Origin: an uncultured Clostridia bacterium
GTDB taxonomy: Bacteria > Bacillota_I > Bacilli_A > RF39 > UBA660
Assembly: GCA_948433815.1 (NCBI GenBank)
Contig: CAOJDZ010000011.1
Coordinates: 1 to 9,759, forward strand
Direction of reading: 5' to 3'
DNA length: 9,759 bases
A model generated the notes under the pieces. It was given only the letters and a program-made list of their open reading frames with translations. It did not search any database and was not told the origin of the DNA. A program made the position numbers and the translations under genes. The stretch's first letter is position 1, and each line of letters begins with the position of its first letter. Below, piece by piece: positions 1 through 6,032 of the stretch.

Positions 1-186
1 CCTGACGATTTTAGAGAAAGTTTGACCGAAGAACAAAGAAATGCTATATTATCACTTTTAGAAACAAACCGTTCAGTTTTTGGAAATAGAGAAAAAGTAG
101 ATATACAATTTCATACATTTAGTTCTTCTGATAGTTTAGATAACGAAGAATTATTGAGTTCATTAAAATGTAATAAGTCTTTCTAG
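1..186 (+). CDS. 3' end of an unrecognised gene (partial)
   Basis: Frame 1 is open from the first base of the window to a TAG stop at 184-186 and gives 61 residues, so the start lies outside the window. The peptide is hydrophilic and acidic, with an early SLTEEQRNAILSLLE stretch that would form an amphipathic helix, then a Ser/Asp/Glu-rich segment and a short Cys-Lys-rich end. No membrane segment or family motif is visible and I do not recognise it. It is slightly richer in G+C than the DNA that follows and is the only plus-strand gene I support; it converges on the phosphoketolase operon. A hairpin about 33 bases past its stop could end its transcript. Without the upstream part no function can be given. 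Confidence 0.6.
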   Translation, partial: PDDFRESLTEEQRNAILSLLETNRSVFGNREKVDIQFHTFSSSDSLDNEELLSSLKCNKSF

Positions 187-218
187 GTAAGTACATTCTC
201 ATCTTTTTTTCATTATAA

Positions 219-240
219 AACTCCCTTTAATTAGGGAGTT
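219..240 (+). terminator. Probable terminator between convergent genes
   Basis: An 8-bp perfect stem, AACTCCCT (219-226) and AGGGAGTT (233-240), encloses a 6-base loop. It lies 32 bases past the stop of the plus-strand partial gene. The tail is AT-rich but not a clean T run on the plus strand; on the minus strand the stem is followed by TTATAATG. It may therefore be weak or act on both strands. Confidence 0.5.
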
Positions 241-500
241 ATAATCTATTTAAATTAATTTTTGAGACTATGTATTTTATTTTTTAAAAGTTTTTTAAGG
301 AGGAAGTACATTCATACTTCTTTAAGGAAGTTTTCTGCTTCCTAGTATATTAAATGCTTTTTCTCCTTTTTTGAATAATTATTTTAACTATTTTGAACTA
401 ATTTAAGTGATTTATGTGTTTCTATAGTATTAGATTCACTTTCATAATCAGTGTAATATACTTCATTATGAAATTCTTCTTCATAATTATATTATATTGC
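241..500. other. Non-coding gap with small hairpins
   Basis: No complete gene is visible here on either strand. Two small inverted repeats lie side by side at 300-323 (GAAGTA/TACTTC core, up to 9 bp with two G-U pairs) and 326-342 (GGAAG/CTTCC, 7-base loop). A plus-strand AAGGAGG at 297-303 looks like a ribosome binding site but is not followed by ATG, GTG or TTG at a usable distance. A start-less coding-like strip at 384-491 is listed separately. Confidence 0.5.
384..491 (-). pseudogene. Possible C-terminal gene remnant, no start
   Basis: On the minus strand a frame runs 35 codons from just after a TAA (492-494) to a TAA at 384-386. It contains no ATG, GTG or TTG at its head. The peptide (YEEEFHNEVYYTDYESESN, then a Lys/Leu-rich end) has a charged, protein-like composition unlike random translation of AT-rich DNA. 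It begins just beyond the phosphoketolase terminator, as if an older gene had been cut by a rearrangement. It could equally be chance; there is no family match I can name. Confidence 0.22.
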
Positions 501-526
501 AAAAGAAAAAACTCAATTAATGAGTT
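498..526 (-). terminator. Rho-independent terminator of the phosphoketolase operon
   Basis: Read on the minus strand, AACTCA (526-521) pairs with TGAGTT (515-510) around a 5-base loop, followed by TTTTCTTTT. The first stem arm includes two bases of the phosphoketolase TAA stop (525-527), so the terminator begins inside the gene. Confidence 0.75.
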
Positions 527-2858
527 AATCTTTCCATTTCCAAGTTGATACTTCTTTTAGTTCTTTTCCATTTTTTCTAATGTAATCATAATGTTTTTTT
601 AGCATTGTCTCACAGTATTCTTTTAATTCTTTTTCCTTTTTTAATTTAGGTACATATTTTATTACATCTAGTATTAAATGAAATCTATCTATTTTATTTT
701 GGACTCTCATATCAAATGGAGTTGTTATTGTTCCTTCTTCATTATATCCTCTTACATGCAAATCTCTATTTACCCTATTGTAAGTTAGTTCATGTATCAC
801 ATTTGGGTAACCATGGAATGCGAACACTATAGGTTTGTCAGTTGTAAATATTTCATTATATTCTTCATCTGTTAATCCATGTGGATGTTTTTCATGTGAT
901 TCAAGTTTCATTAAGTCTACTACATTTACTACTCTTACTTTTAGTTTAGGTAATTTTTCTTTTAGTATGCTTACTGCGGCTAGAACTTCTACTGTAGGTG
1001 TATCTCCTGCACAGGCTAATACTATGTCTGGGTTTTTACCATTATTAGTACTTGCCCATTTAAAGATATCTATTCCTTTTTTACAGTGTTCTATTGCTTC
1101 TTCCATTGTTAACCATTGTGGTCTTTTGTGTTTAGATGCGATTACTACATTTATATAATTTTTTGATTTTGTTATGTGATCAAAAGTTGATATTAATGTG
1201 TTAGCATCAAAAGGTAAGTATATTCTAACTGTGTCTGACTTTTTTGTTAATATATGATTAATAAAACCTGGATCTTGGTGAGTGTACCCATTGTGATCTT
1301 GTTGCCATACGTGACTAGCTAGTATATAGTTTAGAGAACTTATTTCTTTTCTCCAAGGAAGTTCTTTTGTAACTTTTAACCATTTAGCATGTTGACTTGC
1401 CATTGAATCAATTATTCTTACAAAAGCTTCATAACTATGAATGAAACCATGTCTTCCAGTTAATAAATATCCTTCTAACATACCTTCACATGCATGTTCA
1501 GATAGTATACCATCTATAACTCTTCCATCTTTGTTCAAGAGTTCATCTTTTTTTATTATTTTAGTTCCCCATTTTTTATTAGTAGTTTCAAAGACATAAT
1601 TTAATCTATTAGATAAAGCTTCATCGGGTCCAAATATTCTATAATTTTTATTATTTTCATTAAGTTCAATTAAGTCTCTTATGTATTTACCAAGTTCTCT
1701 CATGTCTTCTTTTTCTTCTAAGCCTCTTTTTGTTATTGGTACTTCATAATTTAATATGTCTGGGGTTTTTAATTCTTTTAAAAGTAAGCCTCCATTAGTT
1801 ACTTTATTTAATCCCATACATCTATTTTTATCTGGGGCTAGTGATTTTATTTCTTTTTTAATACTTCCATCTTTATTAAATAAAGATTCTGGTTTATAAC
1901 TTTTTAACCAACTCTCTAATGCTTTTACATTGGCTTCATTTTCTTTGTTTACTATAATTGGAACTTGGTGAGATTTAAATGTTCCTTCAACTTCTTTAGG
2001 ACCTGTCCAACCTTTAGGTGTTCTTAATATAATCATTGGATAAAATGGTCTAAATGTTTTTTTCTTTGATTCTTCTTTTATTTTTTTTATATATTCTATA
2101 ACTTCATCTAATACTTTAGCCATTTTTTTGTGCATTTTTTTTGTGTCATTACCTTCTACATAAAATGGTTTCCATCCATACCCTGTGAATAGTGAATTTA
2201 ATTCATTTTTTGGTATTCTTGATAGTATTGTAGGGTTTGCGATTTTATATCCATTTAAGTGAAGTATTGGAAGTACTGTTCCATCAAGTCTAGGATTAAT
2301 GATTTTATTTAGATGCCAAGATGTGGCTAGAGGGCCTGTTTCTGCTTCTCCGTCACCTATTACACAGGCTGCGATTAAATCAGGATTATCTAGGACTGCG
2401 CCAAAAGCATGAGCTAGGCTATAACCTAATTCTCCACCTTCGTTTATGCTTCCTGGCGTTTCGGGTGCTACATGACTTGATACTCCTCCTGGAAAACTAA
2501 ATTGTTTAAATAGTTTTTTTAAGCCTTCTTCATTATCTGTTATTTTGGGATAAATTTCACTGTAAGACCCTTCTATAAAAGTATGTGATACAACTGCTTG
2601 TCCTCCATGGCCTGGACCTGATATGAAAATCATGTTTAAGTCATATTTTTTTATTATTCTGTTTAAGTGAGTGTATATAAAATTTTGACCAGGTGCCGTT
2701 CCCCAGTGTCCTACTACGTTAGGTTTAATATCTTTTATATCTAATGGTCTATTTAGTAAAGGATTATCCATTAAATAAAGTTGTCCTACTGATAGGTAGT
2801 TTGATAATCTAAAATATTTATCTAATAAATTTATTTCTTTTGTTGATATTCTACTCAT
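525..2858 (-). CDS. xfp: Phosphoketolase (xylulose-5-P / fructose-6-P)
   Basis: This is a cytoplasmic thiamine-diphosphate enzyme that splits xylulose 5-phosphate (and in some members fructose 6-phosphate) with phosphate, giving acetyl-phosphate plus glyceraldehyde 3-phosphate (or erythrose 4-phosphate). The 777 residues are full length for the family. Visible signatures are HWGTAPG (His51), GPGHG (His84), EGGELGY (140-146), the cofactor stretch ending IGDGEAETG (167-175), EHACEGML (454-461, probable catalytic Glu458) and QDHNGYTHQDPG (520-531, His522 and His527). All active-site positions I know from bifidobacterial enzymes appear kept. I chose MSRISTKE as the start, 16 codons inside the longest frame, because GGAGG at 2865-2869 lies six bases before it and the family begins here. 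The gene overlaps the upstream reading frame by 8 bases, so translation is probably coupled. Substrate preference cannot be read from the sequence. Confidence 0.96.
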   Translation of the reverse strand: MSRISTKEINLLDKYFRLSNYLSVGQLYLMDNPLLNRPLDIKDIKPNVVGHWGTAPGQNFIYTHLNRIIKKYDLNMIFISGPGHGGQAVVSHTFIEGSYSEIYPKITDNEEGLKKLFKQFSFPGGVSSHVAPETPGSINEGGELGYSLAHAFGAVLDNPDLIAACVIGDGEAETGPLATSWHLNKIINPRLDGTVLPILHLNGYKIANPTILSRIPKNELNSLFTGYGWKPFYVEGNDTKKMHKKMAKVLDEVIEYIKKIKEESKKKTFRPFYPMIILRTPKGWTGPKEVEGTFKSHQVPIIVNKENEANVKALESWLKSYKPESLFNKDGSIKKEIKSLAPDKNRCMGLNKVTNGGLLLKELKTPDILNYEVPITKRGLEEKEDMRELGKYIRDLIELNENNKNYRIFGPDEALSNRLNYVFETTNKKWGTKIIKKDELLNKDGRVIDGILSEHACEGMLEGYLLTGRHGFIHSYEAFVRIIDSMASQHAKWLKVTKELPWRKEISSLNYILASHVWQQDHNGYTHQDPGFINHILTKKSDTVRIYLPFDANTLISTFDHITKSKNYINVVIASKHKRPQWLTMEEAIEHCKKGIDIFKWASTNNGKNPDIVLACAGDTPTVEVLAAVSILKEKLPKLKVRVVNVVDLMKLESHEKHPHGLTDEEYNEIFTTDKPIVFAFHGYPNVIHELTYNRVNRDLHVRGYNEEGTITTPFDMRVQNKIDRFHLILDVIKYVPKLKKEKELKEYCETMLKKHYDYIRKNGKELKEVSTWKWKD

Positions 2859-3651
2859 TTTCTTCCTCCATATTATTGGCATAGTTATGATACATGCTGT
2901 AGTCAAAGCCTTTTCCTTCTATTCTTAGTATTTCTATTTCTTTATTTTCTATTATAATTATTTGAGGATAATTTCCGTTTAATAAGTCAGTGTTAAAAAT
3001 TTTATTTATTTCTTTTAGTTCTTCTATATCATTTTCTGTAAGTTTTGTAATATTTAAATAATATATATTATCTTTAGAACTAAAACTTAAAAATTCTTTA
3101 TTAAAAAGTGTACATTCATTTTTACAATTATTTCCTTTTATGTATATGTATGATGTGTCATTACTATTTAATAAGTTTTTAAATTCTTCTATACTTATTT
3201 CTTTTTCGGTTAATAAGTTTTCTCCTTCTTTTTTATATGTGTCTATAGCCATTTTAAATTTTCTTTGAAATTCTCCGTTAAAACTTTTTTCTTTTTCTTT
3301 ATAGAAATATTGATTTTCTTTATTAATGTTAATAACTAATGCTTCTTCTGTGAAACCTACTATTCTAAATGCTTTTCTACAGTCTAATTTTATAATTCCT
3401 GTTTCATCATTATAAGTGTAATTTTTACAATTATTTAAGTCAAATAGTTCTCCATTATAGTATAATTCATTTTCAGTTAATTTTATTTCTTCATAATTTC
3501 CTGTGTTAGTGTTATATTTATAGTAATTTATATTTAGTATTTTTGGATCTGGCACATCTAATGGTTTATTTATGTAACCTATTATTCCTAAAATTAAGAA
3601 TGTTAAAATTAGAAATATATAGATTATTATCCTTCCAATTATATGTTTCAT
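2851..3651 (-). CDS. Membrane-anchored protein with probable thioredoxin-like domain
   Basis: The 266-residue protein starts with a short basic end and one strong hydrophobic helix (about residues 6-26), with no lipobox cysteine, so it is probably a signal anchor with the rest outside the membrane. Residues 35-130 look like a beta-rich domain with Cys75 and Cys91. Residues 150-247 read like a thioredoxin fold: a helix, a hydrophobic strand (TSYIYIKG), a CKNEC (CxxxC, 176-180) where the active-site pair would sit, a second strand (NIYYLNI), a helix, then YPQIIII with Pro229 in the cis-proline position. CxxxC rather than CxxC is unusual, so redox activity is uncertain. The start has a GAGGG site five bases upstream. 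It is the first gene of the operon with phosphoketolase, and its last codons (MEEE) carry the phosphoketolase ribosome binding site. I do not recognise a named family; the fold call is inference. Confidence 0.8.
   Translation of the reverse strand: MKHIIGRIIIYIFLILTFLILGIIGYINKPLDVPDPKILNINYYKYNTNTGNYEEIKLTENELYYNGELFDLNNCKNYTYNDETGIIKLDCRKAFRIVGFTEEALVININKENQYFYKEKEKSFNGEFQRKFKMAIDTYKKEGENLLTEKEISIEEFKNLLNSNDTSYIYIKGNNCKNECTLFNKEFLSFSSKDNIYYLNITKLTENDIEELKEINKIFNTDLLNGNYPQIIIIENKEIEILRIEGKGFDYSMYHNYANNMEEENE
2865..2869 (-). promoter_or_regulatory. Ribosome binding site for phosphoketolase, inside the upstream gene
   Basis: GGAGG lies six bases before the ATG at 2858 and is formed by Met-Glu-Glu codons of the upstream gene. 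It decides the phosphoketolase start and implies coupled translation, since ribosomes ending at the TAG (2851-2853) pass over it. Confidence 0.8.
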
Positions 3652-3677
3652 TTTTACCCTCTTTCTATTATGAGATT

Positions 3678-3706
3678 ATTATATCAATTTATTACTGATT
3701 TTGAAA
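3678..3706 (-). promoter_or_regulatory. Extended -10 promoter of the thioredoxin-like/phosphoketolase operon
   Basis: On the minus strand a perfect TATAAT (3678-3683) is preceded directly by TGA (3684-3686), an extended -10. A poor -35 (TTTCAA, 3701-3706) lies 17 bases upstream. The box is about 26 bases before the ATG of the first gene and lies just after the terminator of the previous operon. Confidence 0.65.
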
Positions 3707-3738
3707 GACAATAAAAAATAAAAAGGTTTAGCCTTTCT
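3704..3738 (-). terminator. Rho-independent terminator of the lysis gene pair
   Basis: On the minus strand AGAAAGG (3738-3732) pairs with CCTTTTT (3726-3720), including one G-U pair, around a 5-base loop, then ATTTTTTAT follows. The first arm overlaps the TAG stop of the M23 peptidase gene (3737-3739). Confidence 0.75.
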
Positions 3739-4426
3739 ATTTTATAAGTAGTGTTTCTCCTTCATATAATTTTATTTCATAGAGAGAAGTTTTTAGGACT
3801 GGATATTCAAAAACATAATTGGTTTCTTCATTTAATTCTTGTTTTAAGGATTCTATTTCTTTTGCTTGAAGAGATACTTTATCTTTTAGTTCTTGGTTTT
3901 CTTTTTTTAGTTCTTCTATTTCTTTATTAGGTTGTGGTTCTGGGTCAGGAATTGGTTCTGGATTATAATATAAAAGTCCAATAGTAGCGCTTGGATCTGA
4001 AGAGATTGTTTGACCTGGAAATACATATGTATATGATTCTGGATTTACTTTTACATTATTTATTAAGACTTCATAATGAAGGTGATTTCCTGTAGCATGT
4101 CCAGTTTTTCCCATTAAACCAATTTGATCGCCTTCATTAACTATATCACCGACTTTTAAATTTACACTCCCATATTTCATGTGAGCATATAATGTATAAA
4201 ATCCATTTTCGTGTTTTAATTTTACATAGTTACCATAAGAACCACCTGACGCGTCTGTTGTTTGGTAATTACTTCTTACACTTACAACTTCTCCTTTTGC
4301 TGCGGCATAAATAGGTTGTTCCATTCCACCATGACTACTTGACCATCCTAAGTCTATTCCACCATGTCCTCCTTCTTTAAAATATTGAGTGATTGCTATA
4401 TAGTTTACGGGATATTTTAATATCAT
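3737..4426 (-). CDS. M23 (LytM-type) zinc endopeptidase, endolysin-like
   Basis: A 229-residue peptidoglycan-peptide cross-link hydrolase of the M23 family. The zinc and catalytic residues are visible: HGGID (His21, Asp25), YAHM (His82) and HLHYEV (His115, His117). The catalytic domain covers about residues 10-135. It is followed by a Pro-rich linker (PEPIPDPEPQP, 156-166), a probable coiled coil (168-200) and a short C-terminal module (205-229) that may bind wall or oligomerise. There is no signal peptide or membrane helix, so the enzyme is made in the cytoplasm and would need another protein to reach the wall. Its ATG overlaps the TGA of the upstream holin-like gene (ATGA), with an AAAGGG site about ten bases before it. 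This pairing and the missing signal point to a phage-type endolysin rather than a housekeeping secreted hydrolase. Confidence 0.88.
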   Translation of the reverse strand: MILKYPVNYIAITQYFKEGGHGGIDLGWSSSHGGMEQPIYAAAKGEVVSVRSNYQTTDASGGSYGNYVKLKHENGFYTLYAHMKYGSVNLKVGDIVNEGDQIGLMGKTGHATGNHLHYEVLINNVKVNPESYTYVFPGQTISSDPSATIGLLYYNPEPIPDPEPQPNKEIEELKKENQELKDKVSLQAKEIESLKQELNEETNYVFEYPVLKTSLYEIKLYEGETLLIK

Positions 4427-4743
4427 TTTTTACCATCCCTTTCTATGTATATCACATTTTCTATCGAACTAAAGGAATCAAATATTTTATCTTCAAACGC
4501 CTTATAGATTGCGTCTGCGCCTATAAAACTAATTAAGCCAACCCATAGAGAGTTTTGCCATGTTGCATTTGAAAAACTTAGTGTGAAAGATATACCTATA
4601 ATCATTGATATAATGAAACTTTTTAATAACATATGTTTTTTGCTTCTTGTTCCTTCTTTTATTCTTTGAATTAATGAGGTTGAAATAATACTACTTGCTA
4701 TAGCGATTATGAGAATATTTCTTATAAGTGTTAAATCTAACAT
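4423..4743 (-). CDS. Small holin-like membrane protein
   Basis: The 106-residue protein has two clear hydrophobic helices (about 5-25 and 39-57) and a third weaker one (64-80, rich in small residues, SLWVGLISFIGADAIY), with a basic loop between the first two (QRIKEGTRSKKH) and a charged tail. Size, helix layout and the W-x-GL-x-GA-Y pattern recall small phage holins, which form membrane lesions that release an endolysin. Direct evidence for that role is its position: it sits first in the transcript and overlaps the signal-less M23 peptidase gene by four bases (ATGA). The start has AGGAGG eight bases upstream. Its UGA stop shows that UGA is not tryptophan in this organism. I cannot place it in a named holin family; a different small membrane partner is possible. 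Confidence 0.75.
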   Translation of the reverse strand: MLDLTLIRNILIIAIASSIISTSLIQRIKEGTRSKKHMLLKSFIISMIIGISFTLSFSNATWQNSLWVGLISFIGADAIYKAFEDKIFDSFSSIENVIYIERDGKK

Positions 4744-4751
4744 TCTATTTA

Positions 4752-4757
4752 CCTCCT
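4752..4757 (-). promoter_or_regulatory. Ribosome binding site of the holin-like gene
   Basis: A perfect AGGAGG lies eight bases before the ATG at 4743. It is the strongest ribosome binding site in the window, which suggests efficient translation of the lysis pair once transcribed. Confidence 0.7.
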
Positions 4758-4804
4758 CATTGATAGTTTATTCAATTGTTTATTTTTGGTTTGGGATTAA
4801 GATT

Positions 4805-4813
4805 ATTTTAACA
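4805..4813 (-). promoter_or_regulatory. Candidate extended -10 promoter of the lysis gene pair
   Basis: On the minus strand TGT precedes TAAAAT (4805-4810), the same TG-extended form as two other promoters here. No good -35 is visible because the terminator of the upstream gene occupies that position. The leader to the holin-like ATG would be about 55 bases. Confidence 0.4.
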
Positions 4814-4820
4814 ACTTTTA

Positions 4821-4862
4821 AGTATGAAAAAAGTAAATCGTTTTAAATGATTTACTTTTTAT
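4821..4862 (-). terminator. Rho-independent terminator of the J-domain gene
   Basis: A 12-bp perfect stem, AAAAAGTAAATC on the minus strand (4860-4849) with its complement (4839-4828), encloses a 9-base loop that can pair further. The second arm ends in a run of six T. The first arm overlaps the TAA stop of the J-domain gene (4852-4854). The plus strand also reads into five T, so it could work in both directions. Confidence 0.82.
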
Positions 4863-5946
4863 GAGCCTGTGATTTTTTTGAGTCTTCTCCTTGAAAATTA
4901 ATATTCATATTCATAATTCTGTGTTTTGCGAACATTCCTTTTATTAGTTCAAAATCTATGTTTTTATTAATTAATGTGAGTAATTCTACTGTTATATTTG
5001 ATGAGTTAATTCTCAATTTACTTAATAATTCTCTTGCAGAACTTTTTAGTAGTTTCATTTTTGCATCTATTTGGTTAATTAAATTTAAAAGGCTTTCTAA
5101 ACATTCCATATCTTCTTTTGATACTTTATCTAGTACTAATACATTTCTAGATGATAAAAACATTATTGCGGAAAGACCATATTTATTAAACTGCTTTACA
5201 TAATCGTTCATTCTATTATTTATTTTTCTTTTTGCTTCATAGTAATTACTACGCATTTCTAGACTAGCGGAATTTATTTCTGTTTCATCTAATTTGCATC
5301 TATTTTTAGAATCTAAGTATTTAGAGAAATCTCCTTGTAAAACTTCACCTTGTTTTTCCAATTCTTCTTTAAGACTATTATATTCTTGATTAAATTGGTC
5401 AAATTTTTTTGCTTTGAGTTTTCTGTCATTTATAGTATTTTCTAATTGTCGTTTTGCTTCTTGAATTTCTCTGACAGTCATTGTTCCTCTTCTATGTTTA
5501 ATTCTTTCTCTATAATCTTTTGTGCTTAATCCATATGCAAGTACTTCTGTTTCTTTTTCTTCTAAATAAGCCTTGAATTTATCAAATTCTTCTTCAAGAT
5601 TAAGTCCTAAGTTAAATACAGATTCAGGGTACCTTAAATCTTGTCCAAAAAAAGAAAATAGTAAATCACTTGAATTAACTGTATAAGTTGGTTCTTCTTT
5701 AGGCGTTTTTGTTGTTGACTGTGTATATGAAGAATATTGTCTTAATTTAAAATCATATTCTTTTTTCTTATCTTCGTCACCTAAAACAGCATAGGCTTCA
5801 TTTAATTCTTTACTCTTTTCTTCTAATTCTTTGTCATCTGGATGATAATCTGGGTGTGCGTCTCTAATTCCTTCTCTATATGCACGTTTTATTTCGTCCG
5901 CACTTGCAGTTCTAGGGACACCTAAAACTTTATAATAATCTTTCAT
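4852..5946 (-). CDS. J-domain protein (class C DnaJ-like) with unrecognised C-terminal region
   Basis: The 364-residue cytoplasmic protein has an N-terminal J domain (about residues 3-68): KDYYKVLGV, a basic helix II (IKRAYREGIRDA), the HPD motif at 31-33 that stimulates Hsp70 ATPase, and KELNEAYAVLGDEDKKKEYD. A second HPD follows at 35-37. There is no Gly/Phe region and no CxxCxGxG zinc motif, so it is not DnaJ itself but a specialised co-chaperone. Residues 75-364 are unrecognised: a Ser/Thr-rich linker (72-90), then long charged helical stretches (about 115-245, probable coiled coils), a less charged part (SAIMFLSSRNVLVLDK) and a basic Lys-rich end. I chose ATG at 5946 with AAGGGTGAT just upstream; a GTG three codons earlier would fall within that site. 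It is a single-gene unit with its own promoter and terminator, and its client is unknown. Confidence 0.88.
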   Translation of the reverse strand: MKDYYKVLGVPRTASADEIKRAYREGIRDAHPDYHPDDKELEEKSKELNEAYAVLGDEDKKKEYDFKLRQYSSYTQSTTKTPKEEPTYTVNSSDLLFSFFGQDLRYPESVFNLGLNLEEEFDKFKAYLEEKETEVLAYGLSTKDYRERIKHRRGTMTVREIQEAKRQLENTINDRKLKAKKFDQFNQEYNSLKEELEKQGEVLQGDFSKYLDSKNRCKLDETEINSASLEMRSNYYEAKRKINNRMNDYVKQFNKYGLSAIMFLSSRNVLVLDKVSKEDMECLESLLNLINQIDAKMKLLKSSARELLSKLRINSSNITVELLTLINKNIDFELIKGMFAKHRIMNMNINFQGEDSKKSQAHKK

Positions 5947-5967
5947 GAATATCACCCTTACAAAAGT

Positions 5968-5976
5968 ATTCTATCA
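5968..5976 (-). promoter_or_regulatory. Extended -10 promoter of the J-domain gene
   Basis: On the minus strand TGA precedes TAGAAT (5968-5973), 21 bases before the ATG at 5946, leaving a very short leader. No convincing -35 is present at 16-18 bases (the sequence there is ATGAAA-like), so activity would rest on the TG extension or an activator. Confidence 0.5.
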
Positions 5977-6012
5977 TACAAAAGAGCCGTTTTCATTTTA
6001 ATTAATCTTCAT

Positions 6013-6030
6013 ATGTAAATTAATTTACAT
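6013..6030. repeat. 18-bp perfect palindrome (possible operator)
   Basis: ATGTAAATTAATTTACAT is identical to its own reverse complement over 18 bases. It lies two bases past the stop of the MMPL fusion gene and about 37 bases upstream of the -10 box of the J-domain gene. Read as RNA it could form an AT-only hairpin, but no T run follows on the minus strand, so a terminator is unlikely. A dimeric regulator site is the better guess. Confidence 0.5.
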
Positions 6031-6032
6031 TA

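Noticed and set aside
297..345. Small peptide gene after AAGGAGG on the plus strand
   Set aside because: Only an ATT codon lies at a suitable distance and the frame stops after eleven residues.
835..1158. 107-codon plus-strand frame opposite phosphoketolase
   Set aside because: The opposite strand encodes well-conserved phosphoketolase sequence here; this is a shadow frame with no ribosome binding site.
2859..2906. Longer phosphoketolase starting at the ATG at 2906
   Set aside because: The 16 extra residues match nothing typical of the family, and a good GGAGG lies only before the ATG at 2858.
4958..5203. 81-codon plus-strand frame opposite the J-domain gene
   Set aside because: Antisense shadow; its hydrophobic look comes from complementing Lys/Glu/Asn codons.
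5979..5996. AAAAGAGCCGTTTT as a terminator hairpin for the MMPL gene
   Set aside because: Only four A-T pairs form around a six-base loop and no T run follows the stem in a way that fits a terminator.
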